64,000 nucleotides of DNA, taken from positions 1 to 64,000 of the forward strand of contig NZ_SBIS02000012.1 of the NCBI RefSeq assembly GCF_004765815.2, written 5' to 3'. Positions 7,971 through 17,575 of this stretch are shown here, piece after piece. The first letter of the stretch is position 1. Every line of letters begins with the position of its first letter. The notes beneath the pieces were generated by a model. That model ran no database searches, was not told where the DNA came from, and saw only the letters and a program-made list of their open reading frames with translations. The position numbers and the translations under genes were made by a program. This DNA is from Halorussus salinus (GTDB lineage: Archaea; Halobacteriota; Halobacteria; Halobacteriales; Haladaptataceae).

Positions 7971-8012
7971 CTAACCAATGTTGACCTAGCCATAGATGCC
8001 ATCATTGGTTAG
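7971..8012. repeat. CTAACCAATG dyad, site 1
   Basis: CTAACCAATG at 7971-7980 and its exact reverse complement CATTGGTTAG at 8003-8012, separated by 22 bases. This is one of six such sites in the window (others at 25777, 25902, 26925, 58664 and 58793), all with 22-24-base spacers of unrelated sequence. Located 11 bases after the partition operon. Confidence 0.85.
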
Positions 8013-8062
8013 TTCCGGTCGTTGTCGCCGCAGCTTGGAACACCTTCATCACCCCTCATTCG

Positions 8063-8230
8063 TCGTTCAGTCCGTCGTAGTCAGTATCCCGAACCGTCGG
8101 GATTACTCACCAGCGCGTAGTACTCCCGCCCGTGAACCTGCTTGCGTGGCCCGATCTCCTCGCTGTCAGTCAACCTGTCGCCGTCGGTGTCGTAGCCAGT
8201 CTTGTGTGTGTCGGTCTCGACGGCCTACTT
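8063..8230 (-). pseudogene. Displaced fragment of the giant toxin gene
   Basis: About 140 bases are close to identical to 11398-11530 inside the giant gene, in the same orientation. They encode the calcium-repeat stretch ending EEIGPRKQVHGREYYALVSNP. After that the minus-strand frame runs into a stop (PDGSGY, stop). It lies downstream of the toxin-immunity pair, where polymorphic toxin loci typically keep orphan cassettes that recombine with the main gene. No complete ORF remains. Confidence 0.65.
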
Positions 8231-8340
8231 GATTCACCGTTGAACCCAACTGAGTGAGTACGAGCTGGTTAGCTGTCGCGGTTAAATTCGGCAGATGTGA
8301 GGAAGTCGGCAGTTGTTGGTGGCTCCCAACCGCCTTCGGT

Positions 8341-8521
8341 CTACGGTTCGGAAGAGGGGAGAACGTCGTCCTCGGCTAGTTCGTTAACTGGTGGCTGTAG
8401 GTCGTCTGCTTCCTTTAAAGGCTCTTCGTCAAGTTCCGATGACGAGCCGTACGCCCGGAGCAATTGGCGGATCTCGTCAGTCGGTAGACCAAATGTCTGT
8501 TTCAAACTGCATTTCTGAATC
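8341..8521 (-). pseudogene. Coding remnant after the immunity gene
   Basis: After the stop of the immunity gene the minus strand keeps a coding-like frame (LPTDEIRQLLRAYG, EEPLKEADDLQPPVNELAEDDV) down to TAG at 8341-8343. It has no start codon of its own unless it overlaps the immunity gene from 8604. Probably the 3' end of a former immunity or toxin gene. Family unknown. Confidence 0.35.
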
Positions 8522-9037
8522 CTACCGACGGTCTTCGACAGTCTCCAATAGCTCTTGAAGTTCCCGAATCTGTCTGTGATCTCGAACGTCTTCATTTGTG
8601 GCAAATATCTTCTCCAACGATTCGTTCCCGAGACGAATCACTTCCTTGGTGAACGCCTCCTTCGTTATGATGACTTGAGGTTCGATGGACATCCGTTCGT
8701 GCGGTTCATCAGCGCTCTTTTTGGAGAAACATTGTGCGAAGGTCATCGTTTCGTCATCGCGTGGATCAAGAACGAGATACGTTGGCCCATCGGCCGTCTT
8801 GATGACTCTCTTTTCACCGTTTTCGATTGTCTCGACTGCCTCTAGAGCCTGACCTAAGAAGTTAGTCAGGTACACACCGGTATACCCTTTCTCAGCCCCG
8901 GAGATAGACACGTCTCCTGCTTGGATTCCGAGTGAAACACGCGGATTGTACGCGCGTCCCTCACCGGTGACCTGCCGCTCGAAATCGTCGTCGAACTCAA
9001 CCGTTAGCCGGAATCGATCAAACACTGGGTCAGTCAT
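8522..9037 (-). CDS. Presumed immunity protein of the giant toxin
   Basis: A 171-residue acidic protein starting MTDPVFDRFRLTVEFDDDFE. Its ATG (9037) lies two bases after the toxin stop codon (9040-9042), so the two are translationally coupled. It has no signal peptide or membrane segment, as expected for a cytoplasmic inhibitor. The AT-richer base composition of the pair compared with the repeat-rich part of the toxin gene fits an exchangeable toxin-immunity cassette. No named immunity family was recognised; the role is inferred from position. Confidence 0.65.
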   Translation of the reverse strand: MTDPVFDRFRLTVEFDDDFERQVTGEGRAYNPRVSLGIQAGDVSISGAEKGYTGVYLTNFLGQALEAVETIENGEKRVIKTADGPTYLVLDPRDDETMTFAQCFSKKSADEPHERMSIEPQVIITKEAFTKEVIRLGNESLEKIFATNEDVRDHRQIRELQELLETVEDRR

Positions 9038-9039
9038 CT

Positions 9040-12000
9040 CTACTTCAGTCTATCTTTCCAGTCGTTCGCTTCGCCGATCCATTGTTTTACTGCCGATCCT
9101 TCGCCTTCAGGGAAGGCAGAAACCAACTTTCCGGTGTCCGGATCAACTCGAACCGTGATTTCGTCAATACCGTCTATCGAAGGTTTATAGATGTATTCTA
9201 TGTCACCTGTTGCCCCTATTTCGGGGTTGTCACCTCGTTTCACCGCGGTATACACGAGTTCTTTTACCTCCTCTTCTGAAAGTCTATTCGGCAAGTCGCG
9301 CCCCTTAACAGTTTGACCTATAGGGAAGAACGAGGTTAGTCTTTTCTCATCCAACTCAATCGTACCGTAAACGTGACGACCGCGTATGTGTGTCCAACCG
9401 GTATCTCGGTCACCCAGTTCAAGCGACACTACACCGGTGTTATCGTTGAACGATTCATCCGGCGAAGTAACGAATTCAGTTTTACTTAAGTCACCTCCAT
9501 CGGCTTCAACTTTGAGAAGTTGTTTAGCAGTGATATCACTATCTGCGTAGTACTTTGTGTTGTCGTCGTCAATCAACTTCGACGCCCGCTGAAGGTCGTT
9601 CCCGTCGATATCGTCACGCTCGTAGGCCTGGATAAGCGGGACGATGTCTCTTTGAGCGGTGTTTCGGAAGAACTGCACGCCGAGAATCTCGGTCTCTGAT
9701 AGAACTTCTTTGAATTCTCCGCCAAGCCCATCGTCAACTAAACTTTCGTGTTTCTGAAGAACGTTCTCGATATCCCGACTACTTAGGTCCGCACCGTCAG
9801 CCCGCCTCGCTTGGACGAGTACTCGCTGTGAATCAGCATCCATCCGAACGAACTGATTCAAGGCGTCATCGTCCAGTTCGCTCGCCACCTCGACGCCATA
9901 CCGACTGGTATGAACGAACGCTCGTCGAGCGTTTGCAGCACTCACGTCGGTCTTCGCTAACCGCGCGCTGAATTCACTCGGGTCAACATCCGCCGCAACG
10001 ACCGCATCATTATACACTCGTTGCTCACGATCATTCAGATCCGTACAGTCACCACCACCGACCCGCTGGGTTCCGTATCCACCAGCACTACACGCCCGTT
10101 GGAACAGGGCTTTCACGTCTTCGTCGTCCAACTTTCGGAGGTCGTCTGCCCCATCCTCCCCGTGGCGCGCAAGGAACCTCGTCACCCGCTTCTGCTCAAC
10201 GTCCGATAGGTCGGCGGTATCAACCTCAGCCTTCTGCTGAAGTTTCCACAGCCGATAGGTCGCACCCGCCGATTTCGCCCGCCGCAGTAGTGGCCCCGCC
10301 GCTTTCTTCCCACCTTCGGCCAGCCCGGTGGCCACGCGCGCCTTGCCACGGTCGTAGGGTGCCTTCAGCCGCATCGCGGTCTGGCCTGCCCGCGTCGATT
10401 TGGCGAACGACTCCATCTTTTTGAAGTACGACGTACTTTTGACGAATGACCCGACTTTCGCTCCTGCAATCGCTTTCGTGAGGAATCCGGCGACATACCC
10501 GCCGTACCATGCGTGCTTGTACTCGTCGTAGTACTGGTCGCCCTTCGAGTAGGGGTTATTCGTCTGCTGTTTGTCTTGAACACTTGATAGCATCGCCTCC
10601 ATGAACATATCGAGCAAGCCGGTTCGGTCGAGTACTTCGATTAACTGTCTAAGTTGCTTCACGAACCCGAAGGGGTCGTCGAAGAACCCGAGGAGCGACT
10701 GAATACTGCTTCCGATGTTGGCTTGGAAGCCCGAACATGCGCCTAAATAGCCAGCGAAGCCACCGTTCTGTCTTCCGGTCGCGCTCATCCGCTTGGCTAA
10801 CTGTCCGCAGTCGTTCGCTCGACGAATCGCGGTAAGAGACTCTCGATTCCCGTGGCTATCGGTCGCCGTCACCTCGACAGTAGACCCGCTAAGTCCAGTG
10901 TCTCCTATCTGGCTGATTTCGACGGTCATCGACCCATTGTGGTGGCTGAAGACGCGTTCGGGTGATTCGCGATAGAACGTGTTCCCGTCTTTTCGAAGCG
11001 TCGTCTGTTCGACGCCACTCGGGTCGGCGACGAAGTAATCGACGAGATACGTGCGTTCGAGAGCGCTGTAGTTTTCGATATAACCGTACTTGGCGAGGCG
11101 AATGTCCGGCCCCCGGTAGTCGTAGAGGGTCGGGTCTGCACCGAAATCGCGCTCGCGGCCGTCTTCGAGACCGTCGCCGTCGCTATCTCGGTTATCTGGA
11201 TTCGTCTGGTACAGCCACTCCTCGCGGTCCGAGAGGCCGTCCTCGTCGGAATCTCGGCTGAGGGGGTCCGGACTCACCCACGGCCGGTAGAGTTGCGCTT
11301 TCTTTTTGCTCGGACTCTGCGCGCTAAGATACGTCCGCGACTTCTCCGGACTCCGCGTCACCGCGAGATGGTATCCACTTTCGACCTCCTGCTTGTCGCT
11401 CAGTCCGTCGTGGTCGGTATCCCGGACCGTCGGGTTGCTCACCAACGCGTAGTACTCCCGCCCGTGAACCTGCTTGCGCGGCCCGATCTCCTCGCTGTCG
11501 GTCAACCCGTCGCCGTCCGTGTCCGCGAGGTACGGGTCCGTATCCAGACATTGCCCGCGGCCGTCCCAGAGGCCGCAGGTCCCGCGCTCGACGCTGTCGT
11601 AGAGACCGTCGCCGTCGGAGTCGTAGCCGATTTTCAGCGCATCGATCTCGAAGGTCGCGCGCCCGACCGTCACGACCCGAATCGTGACCTGTTCGCCCGC
11701 GAACTGCGAGAGGTCTTGTTCGACCGCCTCAAACTCGCCGCGGTCGCCCTCGCCGCCGGGGATGATGCCCGTCGCCTTGACCGTCGAGTTGTTCGCCGTG
11801 CGAGCGATGTGCGAGCGGTCCTCGCCGTAGACACGGATGCGCTGGTCGTCAGGACCGATGACCACGAGTTCGGCGACCGACCGGTCGCTGGTGGCCTCGG
11901 CTTTGGCGATAGTGCCGAGCGTGACGGTTTCGGCGTCGCGTAACGTGACGGTACGTTCAAGGCTCGATTTACGCGGACAGCCGTTCGGCTTCCAACCGGG

Positions 12001-15000
12001 GAACTTCGGACAGGCGTCGTTCAGGTTCTTTGTATCGTCACTGTCGTCGTCCTCCGGACAGCCGTCCGGCCCGGAGCCAGCCTCGTCCGGACAGTCGTCG
12101 TAGTAGTCGTTGTACTGGTCGTCGTCGCTGTTCTGCGCGCATCCGTCGTCAACGCCGGGCGTATTCGGACAGTCATCGTAGTAATTGCGCGTGCCGTCGT
12201 CGTCGCTGTCACTCTTACAGCCGTCACCAGCCCCGACTTCGTACGGACAGTCGTCCTCATGGTTGACTTTTCCGTCGTCGTCGCTGTCGATGGGACAACC
12301 GTCGGACCCGAGACCATATTCGTACGGGCAGTTGTCATTGCGGTCCCACGTCTCATCACCGTCGGAGTCATCTCTCGGGTCCGGGTTCGAAACCTCCTTT
12401 TCCGTAGTCGTCTCCTTCGTCGTCTCCTCTGTCGTTTGACACCCCCGAGGATTCTGACGACAGTACACGTAGCCCGAAACGGTCTTGGCATCGGTCGTCC
12501 GTACCGTAGTCGTCGCTGTCGGCGGTTTGGTCGTCGTGGTCGTTGCGGTTGGCGGTTTGGTCGTCGCGTCACTCGTGTCCGTACCCTGTTCCGTTGGATC
12601 GGTGTCTGCCGTCGCGGTCCGGTCGGTATCTATCGTTGCTGTCGACTCGCCCGTCGTCGTCCGACCGGTTGCTCCTCCGTCAGTGGTCGTCACCGTGGTG
12701 ACTGTTGGCGAACCATCACTGGCTCTATTGGTAGTCGTGGTGTTCGTCGACGTTCCGCCCGTTACGGTAGTGACGGTGCGAGTCATCGTCTCGGTCACCA
12801 CAGTGGTCGTTCGCTCGGAGGTGGTCTGGGTCCCCGCGGCGTCGGTCGTCGTCTTCGCGTCCGGGACACGGGTGGTCGAGGAGTTCGCCCTGGACCGACC
12901 CCCGAGTTGTTTCGTCCGGTCGTCCGGTTTCGTCCAGTTGCGGTTGTCGGGGCGGTCGGTCGTGCCGACGACGACCGCCGACGAGCGGTCGGCGGTATCC
13001 GTGTCGCTGGCGGTATCGAGCGATGCTGTCGCACTGACCGTCGCGGTCGAGACTGTGCCGTTTTCTGTCCAGTTGGCGAGGTTGCTGAAGTCGTCGCTTT
13101 GGGACCATTTTGCGGGTCGGGTGCGGTTGAACTGTGCTTCCCATTTGTCGGTTGAGATGACCGTATACGTCGAGAAGTGGGGTGTTTCGGCGGTGACGGT
13201 GTCGTTGGTGGTGTCGACGGTGGAGTTCTCGACGGCGACGAAGGTTTGGAGGGTTTCGTTGTAGCGGTAGGCGTCGAGCGTCGATTCGTTTGCGTCGCTG
13301 ACCGTCGACTCGTTGTAGGGGAGGGTGATGTTCGCGGTCGAGAAGTTCTCGCTGGTCTCGAACTCGTAGGTCTCGCTCGCCGTGACGTTCTGGACTGTCT
13401 GGGTTTCTAAGACGGGTTCGGAACTGTTGTTGACCGAGACCGTGTCGGCGACGTTGCCCTCGCCGGTGATGGACATCGTGACGCCGGTTTGTTCATCGGT
13501 CGAACTCGTCGTGAACGTCTCGTTGCCGTCGAGCGTCCCGTCGCCGTCGGTGTCGGCCACCGTCGGGTCCGTCGAGAGGTTGATCTCCTCGCTGTCGTTC
13601 AAGCCGTCGCTGTCGGTGTCGCCCGCCAATGGGTTCGTCCCGTAGATGTCTAGTTCTTCGCTGTCGTTCAGGCGGTCGCCGTCGGTGTCCGACTGGTTCA
13701 GGTTGGTTCCGACGGTCCGCTCGCGGCTGGTGTCGAGTCCATCGTTGTCGAAGTCTTCGGCGGCGTCGGGAACGCCGTCGTCGTCGGTGTCCGCCGACTG
13801 GGGCGATAGCAGACTGGATTGGGTCTCGTAGCCGTCGCTGAGACCGTCGTCGTCGGTGTCGTTGTCGTAGGGGTCGGTCCCCAGCGCGTACTCGTAGTAG
13901 GTAGCGACGGCATCCGCGTCGAAGTCTTCCGAACCATCGCTGACGTTGTTGCCTGCTTCGTTGGTGTCCGTGCGTCCCGAGTTACTGTCGGCGACGAGCG
14001 GGTTCGTGAGCGTCCGGTTCAACTCGGTGCTGTCGTTCAGGCGGTCGCCGTCAGTGTCCGAGGAGTTCGGGTCGGTGCCGTACTGGTGGACTTCCGGGCC
14101 GTCCCAGATTGTTTCGTTGTCGGTGTCGACGTTCAGCGGGTCGGTCTGGTAGGTGTGAATCTCGGGACCGTCTTCGAGACCGTCGTCGTCGGTGTCCGCG
14201 TCGAGCGGGTCCGTACCGTTGGCGACTTCCGGGCCGTCCCGGAGACCGTCACCGTCCGTGTCCGCCACCAGCGGGTCCGTTCCGTGGATGTTCAGTTCGG
14301 CCCCGTCCGAGAGGCCGTCACCGTCCGTATCTACCGCTAGTGGGTCGGTGCCGTGGTCTTCGACTTCTGCACCGTCCGCTACCCCGTCGCCGTCGGTATC
14401 AGCCGTCAGCGGTTCGGTTCCATGTACCTGAACCTCGGCTCCGTCTTGCAAGCCGTCGCCGTCCGTGTCCGGCGCGCTCGGGTCCGTCCCATGAGTATCG
14501 ACTTCGACGCCGTCGGTGAGGTTGTCGCCGTCCGTATCCGCGACGTGAGGGTCGGTATCGTGGGTCTGCTCACGCTTGTTGTCCAGTCCGTCGCTCTCGA
14601 AGTCCTCGCTGGCGTCGAGCGTCCCGTCGCCGTCCGTGTCGGTCGCCCGCGGATCCAGCCGGTCGTACTCCAACTCGAACCCATCCTGAAGCTCGTCGCC
14701 GTCGGTATCTGGGTCGAGCGGGTCGAGCGTCGCGTCGAACTCCTCAGCGTTGCTCGCGCCGTCCCGGTCCAAGTCCTCCGCGCCGTCCCGTCGGCCGTTG
14801 TCGCTCTCGTCGGGCGCAGTCCGATTCGAGTCGCTGTCCGGATTGTCCGGCAACAACCCCGCCACCGTCTCGTTCCCGTCCGTCACCCTGTCGTCGTCAG
14901 TATCCGCCGCCAACGGGTCCGTCCCATACTGCAGGACCTCCTCACCGTCGGATAGACTGTCGCCGTCGCTATGAACCGCCAACGGGTCAGTGTCGTACTC

Positions 15001-17097
15001 GTTGACCTCCTCGCCATCCGTGAGACCGTCGCCGTCAGTGTCCGCGACCAACGGTTCAGTGCCGTGGTCGTGGACTTCGGGACCGTCTTCCAGACCGTCC
15101 CCGTCCGTGTCTACCGTGAGCGGGTCGGTACCGTTCTCGCGGACTTCCGCCGTGTCGTTGAGACCATCGTCGTCGGTGTCTGCGTCAGTGGGTTCAGTGC
15201 CGTACTCGTGGATTTCCGTGGCGTCCGAGAGACCGTCACCGTCCGTGTCGGGTTCGTTCGGATCCGTCTCGTGCTTCTCCACTTCCGCCGCGTCGGTCAC
15301 CCCGTCACCGTCAGTGTCGACCACATTCGGGTCGGTCCCGTACCGCTTGACCTCCGCGCCGTCCCAAAGACCGTCGTCGTCGCTATCAACCGTATTCGGG
15401 CTGGTGTGTTGGACGTTGATCTCGGTCGCATCTCCTAGTCCGTCGCTATCGCTATCGAACTCGGTCGGGTCGGTGTCGTACCGACGTAACTCCTCGTGGT
15501 CGTCCAGTCTGTCGCCGTCCGTGTCGATGCCGGTCGGGTCGGTCCCAAGTCGCACCTCGGCGTCATCCGTCACCCCGTCGCCGTCCGTATCGTTGCTCGC
15601 CGGGTCGGTGCCGTACTGACTGACTTCCACCCCGTCGGCGATGCCGTCATCGTCCGAGTTGTTGCTCAATGGGTCGCTCCCGTACCTCGTCGTCTCGTTG
15701 TCGAGGAGACCATCGTCGTCCGTGTCGGGATTGAGCGGATCGGTGTCGTATTTTTGGAGTTCCGCGCCGTCTTCGAGACCGTCGCCGTCCGTGTCGGGAT
15801 CGTCGAGCGCGGTGCCGAGGGTCTGCTCGCGCTGGTTGGATAGGCCGTCGCCGTCGAGGTCGCCGCCAGCATCGTCCGTTGCGTTCCCGGTCGCGGTGCT
15901 GTCGACCCGCACGGGACTGAGACCGTCGGCACGAATCTCGACACCATCCGCGAGACCGTCGCCGTCCGTGTCGGCCCGGAAGGGGTCCGACCCGACGTGC
16001 TGTTCGGCGGCGGTCGTGGCGTTATCAGCGTCGAAGTCCTCCCGGCCGTCGCGGACGCCATCGTCGCCCTCGTCGCTGTCGGTCCGAGCGGCGTCGCTGT
16101 CAGGGTCCAGCGGGTCGGTCCCAGTAACTGCCTCCTCGTAGCTCGCGCGAAGACCGTCGCCGTCGAGCCGCAGGACTGCAGAATCGTGCTGGACGAGCGA
16201 GACATTCGTCGTGGTCATGGCGACGCCAGCGGTCGTCGCGTTCACGACGATGCGGTGGGGCGCGTCGGTCAGCCGGAGGGTCGCGGTGAACGTCGCGTTG
16301 CGACCGGGCGCGCTCGGCGTCGAGACCGACACCGGTCGCCGGTCACCGTCCACGGTCACGGTGACGTTGGTGTAAAGCGTGCGCGCGTCGGACACCACAC
16401 CGCGGAGGGTGTACGTGTAGCGGCCGTCACGGAACGGGTCTTGCCGTGTGGTGAGCCGCACCTGCGGGTCGGTGGCGCGGTCCAACAGAGCGAGCGCGCG
16501 CTGGGCGGCCAGCCAACTCTCCTTGTACGCGTCGATAGCGGCGGCGTACCGGCCGTTCGTCCGGCGTCGGTCGCCGCGCGCGAGCGCCTCGCGCGCCGTC
16601 GAGACATGCGAGGAGACTTGGGTGGCGGTCGTGTCGTTTAGCGAGGTTGGGTGTTGGTTGACGCGTTTGATGTCGGTGAGGGCGGTGTCGGCGGCGCGGT
16701 GGTCGGCGACGGCGAGGAGGCGGGCGGCGGCGGGGGTTGAGTTTTGGATGTCGGCGGCGACCTGTTGGTCAGTGATGAAAACGTCTCGGCTTTCCGGCCG
16801 GGTTGGTCCGGAGATGGCGAGGGTTGCTTTGAGTCTGGCGAGCGCGTTGGCGGTGTCGTTGCTTGCGGCGAGCCGGTCGATGGCGACTCCTCTGAGTTGT
16901 CTGGCGTTCGATGTAGAGAGTTGTGTTGCGAGTTCGGTTGTGGTGTTGGGTGGGGATTGGGCGTTGGGTACGGGTGAGGAGGTCGCGGGTGGGGTAGGCG
17001 AGGAGGAAGTGGGTGTGCTGACTGCGTTGAGCGGCAGGGCGGCTGTGACGATGAGAAGTGAAAATATTACTGCTAATATCTGACGAGATAACTGCAT
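9040..17097 (-). CDS. Giant secreted polymorphic toxin with calcium-binding repeats (2,685 aa)
   Basis: An N-terminal signal peptide (MQLSRQILAVIFSLLIVTAALPLNA) precedes a Ser/Thr/Pro-rich linker. Residues about 320-1200 hold over 25 DTDGDGLxDGxEVxxxGTDP repeats of the thrombospondin-3/EF-hand type. A Thr-rich stretch follows at about 1370-1555, cysteine-containing DxDDDGxxNxxDDCP repeats at 1575-1690, more repeats to about 1990, an Ig-like domain near 2000-2080 and a small-residue hydrophobic helix region near 2180-2270. The last 150 residues contain WTHIRGRHVYG...TVKGRDLP and DEITVRVDPDTGKLVSAFP. This layout (H-x3-RH, then VxVDxxTGxxxxAFP) resembles BECR/EndoU-type RNase toxins. A cell-surface delivered antagonism toxin is inferred; the toxin fold needs a profile search. 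Confidence 0.75.
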   Translation of the reverse strand: MQLSRQILAVIFSLLIVTAALPLNAVSTPTSSSPTPPATSSPVPNAQSPPNTTTELATQLSTSNARQLRGVAIDRLAASNDTANALARLKATLAISGPTRPESRDVFITDQQVAADIQNSTPAAARLLAVADHRAADTALTDIKRVNQHPTSLNDTTATQVSSHVSTAREALARGDRRRTNGRYAAAIDAYKESWLAAQRALALLDRATDPQVRLTTRQDPFRDGRYTYTLRGVVSDARTLYTNVTVTVDGDRRPVSVSTPSAPGRNATFTATLRLTDAPHRIVVNATTAGVAMTTTNVSLVQHDSAVLRLDGDGLRASYEEAVTGTDPLDPDSDAARTDSDEGDDGVRDGREDFDADNATTAAEQHVGSDPFRADTDGDGLADGVEIRADGLSPVRVDSTATGNATDDAGGDLDGDGLSNQREQTLGTALDDPDTDGDGLEDGAELQKYDTDPLNPDTDDDGLLDNETTRYGSDPLSNNSDDDGIADGVEVSQYGTDPASNDTDGDGVTDDAEVRLGTDPTGIDTDGDRLDDHEELRRYDTDPTEFDSDSDGLGDATEINVQHTSPNTVDSDDDGLWDGAEVKRYGTDPNVVDTDGDGVTDAAEVEKHETDPNEPDTDGDGLSDATEIHEYGTEPTDADTDDDGLNDTAEVRENGTDPLTVDTDGDGLEDGPEVHDHGTEPLVADTDGDGLTDGEEVNEYDTDPLAVHSDGDSLSDGEEVLQYGTDPLAADTDDDRVTDGNETVAGLLPDNPDSDSNRTAPDESDNGRRDGAEDLDRDGASNAEEFDATLDPLDPDTDGDELQDGFELEYDRLDPRATDTDGDGTLDASEDFESDGLDNKREQTHDTDPHVADTDGDNLTDGVEVDTHGTDPSAPDTDGDGLQDGAEVQVHGTEPLTADTDGDGVADGAEVEDHGTDPLAVDTDGDGLSDGAELNIHGTDPLVADTDGDGLRDGPEVANGTDPLDADTDDDGLEDGPEIHTYQTDPLNVDTDNETIWDGPEVHQYGTDPNSSDTDGDRLNDSTELNRTLTNPLVADSNSGRTDTNEAGNNVSDGSEDFDADAVATYYEYALGTDPYDNDTDDDGLSDGYETQSSLLSPQSADTDDDGVPDAAEDFDNDGLDTSRERTVGTNLNQSDTDGDRLNDSEELDIYGTNPLAGDTDSDGLNDSEEINLSTDPTVADTDGDGTLDGNETFTTSSTDEQTGVTMSITGEGNVADTVSVNNSSEPVLETQTVQNVTASETYEFETSENFSTANITLPYNESTVSDANESTLDAYRYNETLQTFVAVENSTVDTTNDTVTAETPHFSTYTVISTDKWEAQFNRTRPAKWSQSDDFSNLANWTENGTVSTATVSATASLDTASDTDTADRSSAVVVGTTDRPDNRNWTKPDDRTKQLGGRSRANSSTTRVPDAKTTTDAAGTQTTSERTTTVVTETMTRTVTTVTGGTSTNTTTTNRASDGSPTVTTVTTTDGGATGRTTTGESTATIDTDRTATADTDPTEQGTDTSDATTKPPTATTTTTKPPTATTTVRTTDAKTVSGYVYCRQNPRGCQTTEETTKETTTEKEVSNPDPRDDSDGDETWDRNDNCPYEYGLGSDGCPIDSDDDGKVNHEDDCPYEVGAGDGCKSDSDDDGTRNYYDDCPNTPGVDDGCAQNSDDDQYNDYYDDCPDEAGSGPDGCPEDDDSDDTKNLNDACPKFPGWKPNGCPRKSSLERTVTLRDAETVTLGTIAKAEATSDRSVAELVVIGPDDQRIRVYGEDRSHIARTANNSTVKATGIIPGGEGDRGEFEAVEQDLSQFAGEQVTIRVVTVGRATFEIDALKIGYDSDGDGLYDSVERGTCGLWDGRGQCLDTDPYLADTDGDGLTDSEEIGPRKQVHGREYYALVSNPTVRDTDHDGLSDKQEVESGYHLAVTRSPEKSRTYLSAQSPSKKKAQLYRPWVSPDPLSRDSDEDGLSDREEWLYQTNPDNRDSDGDGLEDGRERDFGADPTLYDYRGPDIRLAKYGYIENYSALERTYLVDYFVADPSGVEQTTLRKDGNTFYRESPERVFSHHNGSMTVEISQIGDTGLSGSTVEVTATDSHGNRESLTAIRRANDCGQLAKRMSATGRQNGGFAGYLGACSGFQANIGSSIQSLLGFFDDPFGFVKQLRQLIEVLDRTGLLDMFMEAMLSSVQDKQQTNNPYSKGDQYYDEYKHAWYGGYVAGFLTKAIAGAKVGSFVKSTSYFKKMESFAKSTRAGQTAMRLKAPYDRGKARVATGLAEGGKKAAGPLLRRAKSAGATYRLWKLQQKAEVDTADLSDVEQKRVTRFLARHGEDGADDLRKLDDEDVKALFQRACSAGGYGTQRVGGGDCTDLNDREQRVYNDAVVAADVDPSEFSARLAKTDVSAANARRAFVHTSRYGVEVASELDDDALNQFVRMDADSQRVLVQARRADGADLSSRDIENVLQKHESLVDDGLGGEFKEVLSETEILGVQFFRNTAQRDIVPLIQAYERDDIDGNDLQRASKLIDDDNTKYYADSDITAKQLLKVEADGGDLSKTEFVTSPDESFNDNTGVVSLELGDRDTGWTHIRGRHVYGTIELDEKRLTSFFPIGQTVKGRDLPNRLSEEEVKELVYTAVKRGDNPEIGATGDIEYIYKPSIDGIDEITVRVDPDTGKLVSAFPEGEGSAVKQWIGEANDWKDRLK

Positions 17098-17116
17098 TTT
17101 CCCTATCTGTTAAGAC

Positions 17117-17132
17117 AGTATTTATTTAAAAG
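17117..17132 (-). promoter_or_regulatory. Promoter of the giant toxin gene
   Basis: On the minus strand, CTTTTAAATAAATAC is centred about 29 bases upstream of ATG 17097. That is the distance expected for a haloarchaeal TATA box with a leaderless or very short-leader transcript. Confidence 0.6.
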
Positions 17133-17575
17133 TTATTACCTAGTTCTGGCTGATATGATTGGTCATTGAAAACCGCACCACACGGCGGCGTGTCCGTAGA
17201 AAGACAATCCCACGGCATAAGCCATGGGCAGGCGACAGATACACCAGCAGTTCGACAACACTGCAAAGCGCACCCTCTCGAAGCACTCGAAGAAGTGACC
17301 ACCACAACCGCAACCCACAACTACAACCCTCCACGGGAGAGTTTCCCCGGCCACAGACGCTGTTGGCGGTCAAACCGCTCCCTCACCCTCTCTATAGTTG
17401 CCGCTGGATGCCGCTGGAACTGATAGACGCACCAGTAAGCGTATCGTGTCACCGCCACGAGGAGCCACCGTTTGGGGTGGGCTACATGTCGTGACGGATT
17501 CAGACCGCGGTCGATTACGGTCGGTTGTGGGAGAGAGGTGTCCCTCTCGGGGGATGTGTGGGTCCACCCACTCCG
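17133..17575. other. Intergenic region with an IS200/IS605-like subterminal hairpin
   Basis: The perfect-stem candidate CCCACGGC-ATAA-GCCATGGG (one internal mismatch) at 17209-17228, preceded by TAGAAAGACAAT, resembles the end hairpins of haloarchaeal IS200/IS605-family elements. No transposase remains. Several overlapping frames on both strands here lack start signals and motifs. Probably the scar of a lost element. Confidence 0.4.

Noticed and set aside
11293..16641. Many long plus-strand and shifted-frame ORFs inside the giant toxin gene (for example 14971-15438, 15997-16641).
   Set aside because: They are antisense or out-of-frame readings of a strongly repetitive GC-rich coding sequence; their Val/Arg/Ser-rich periodic composition follows the calcium repeats of the real gene.
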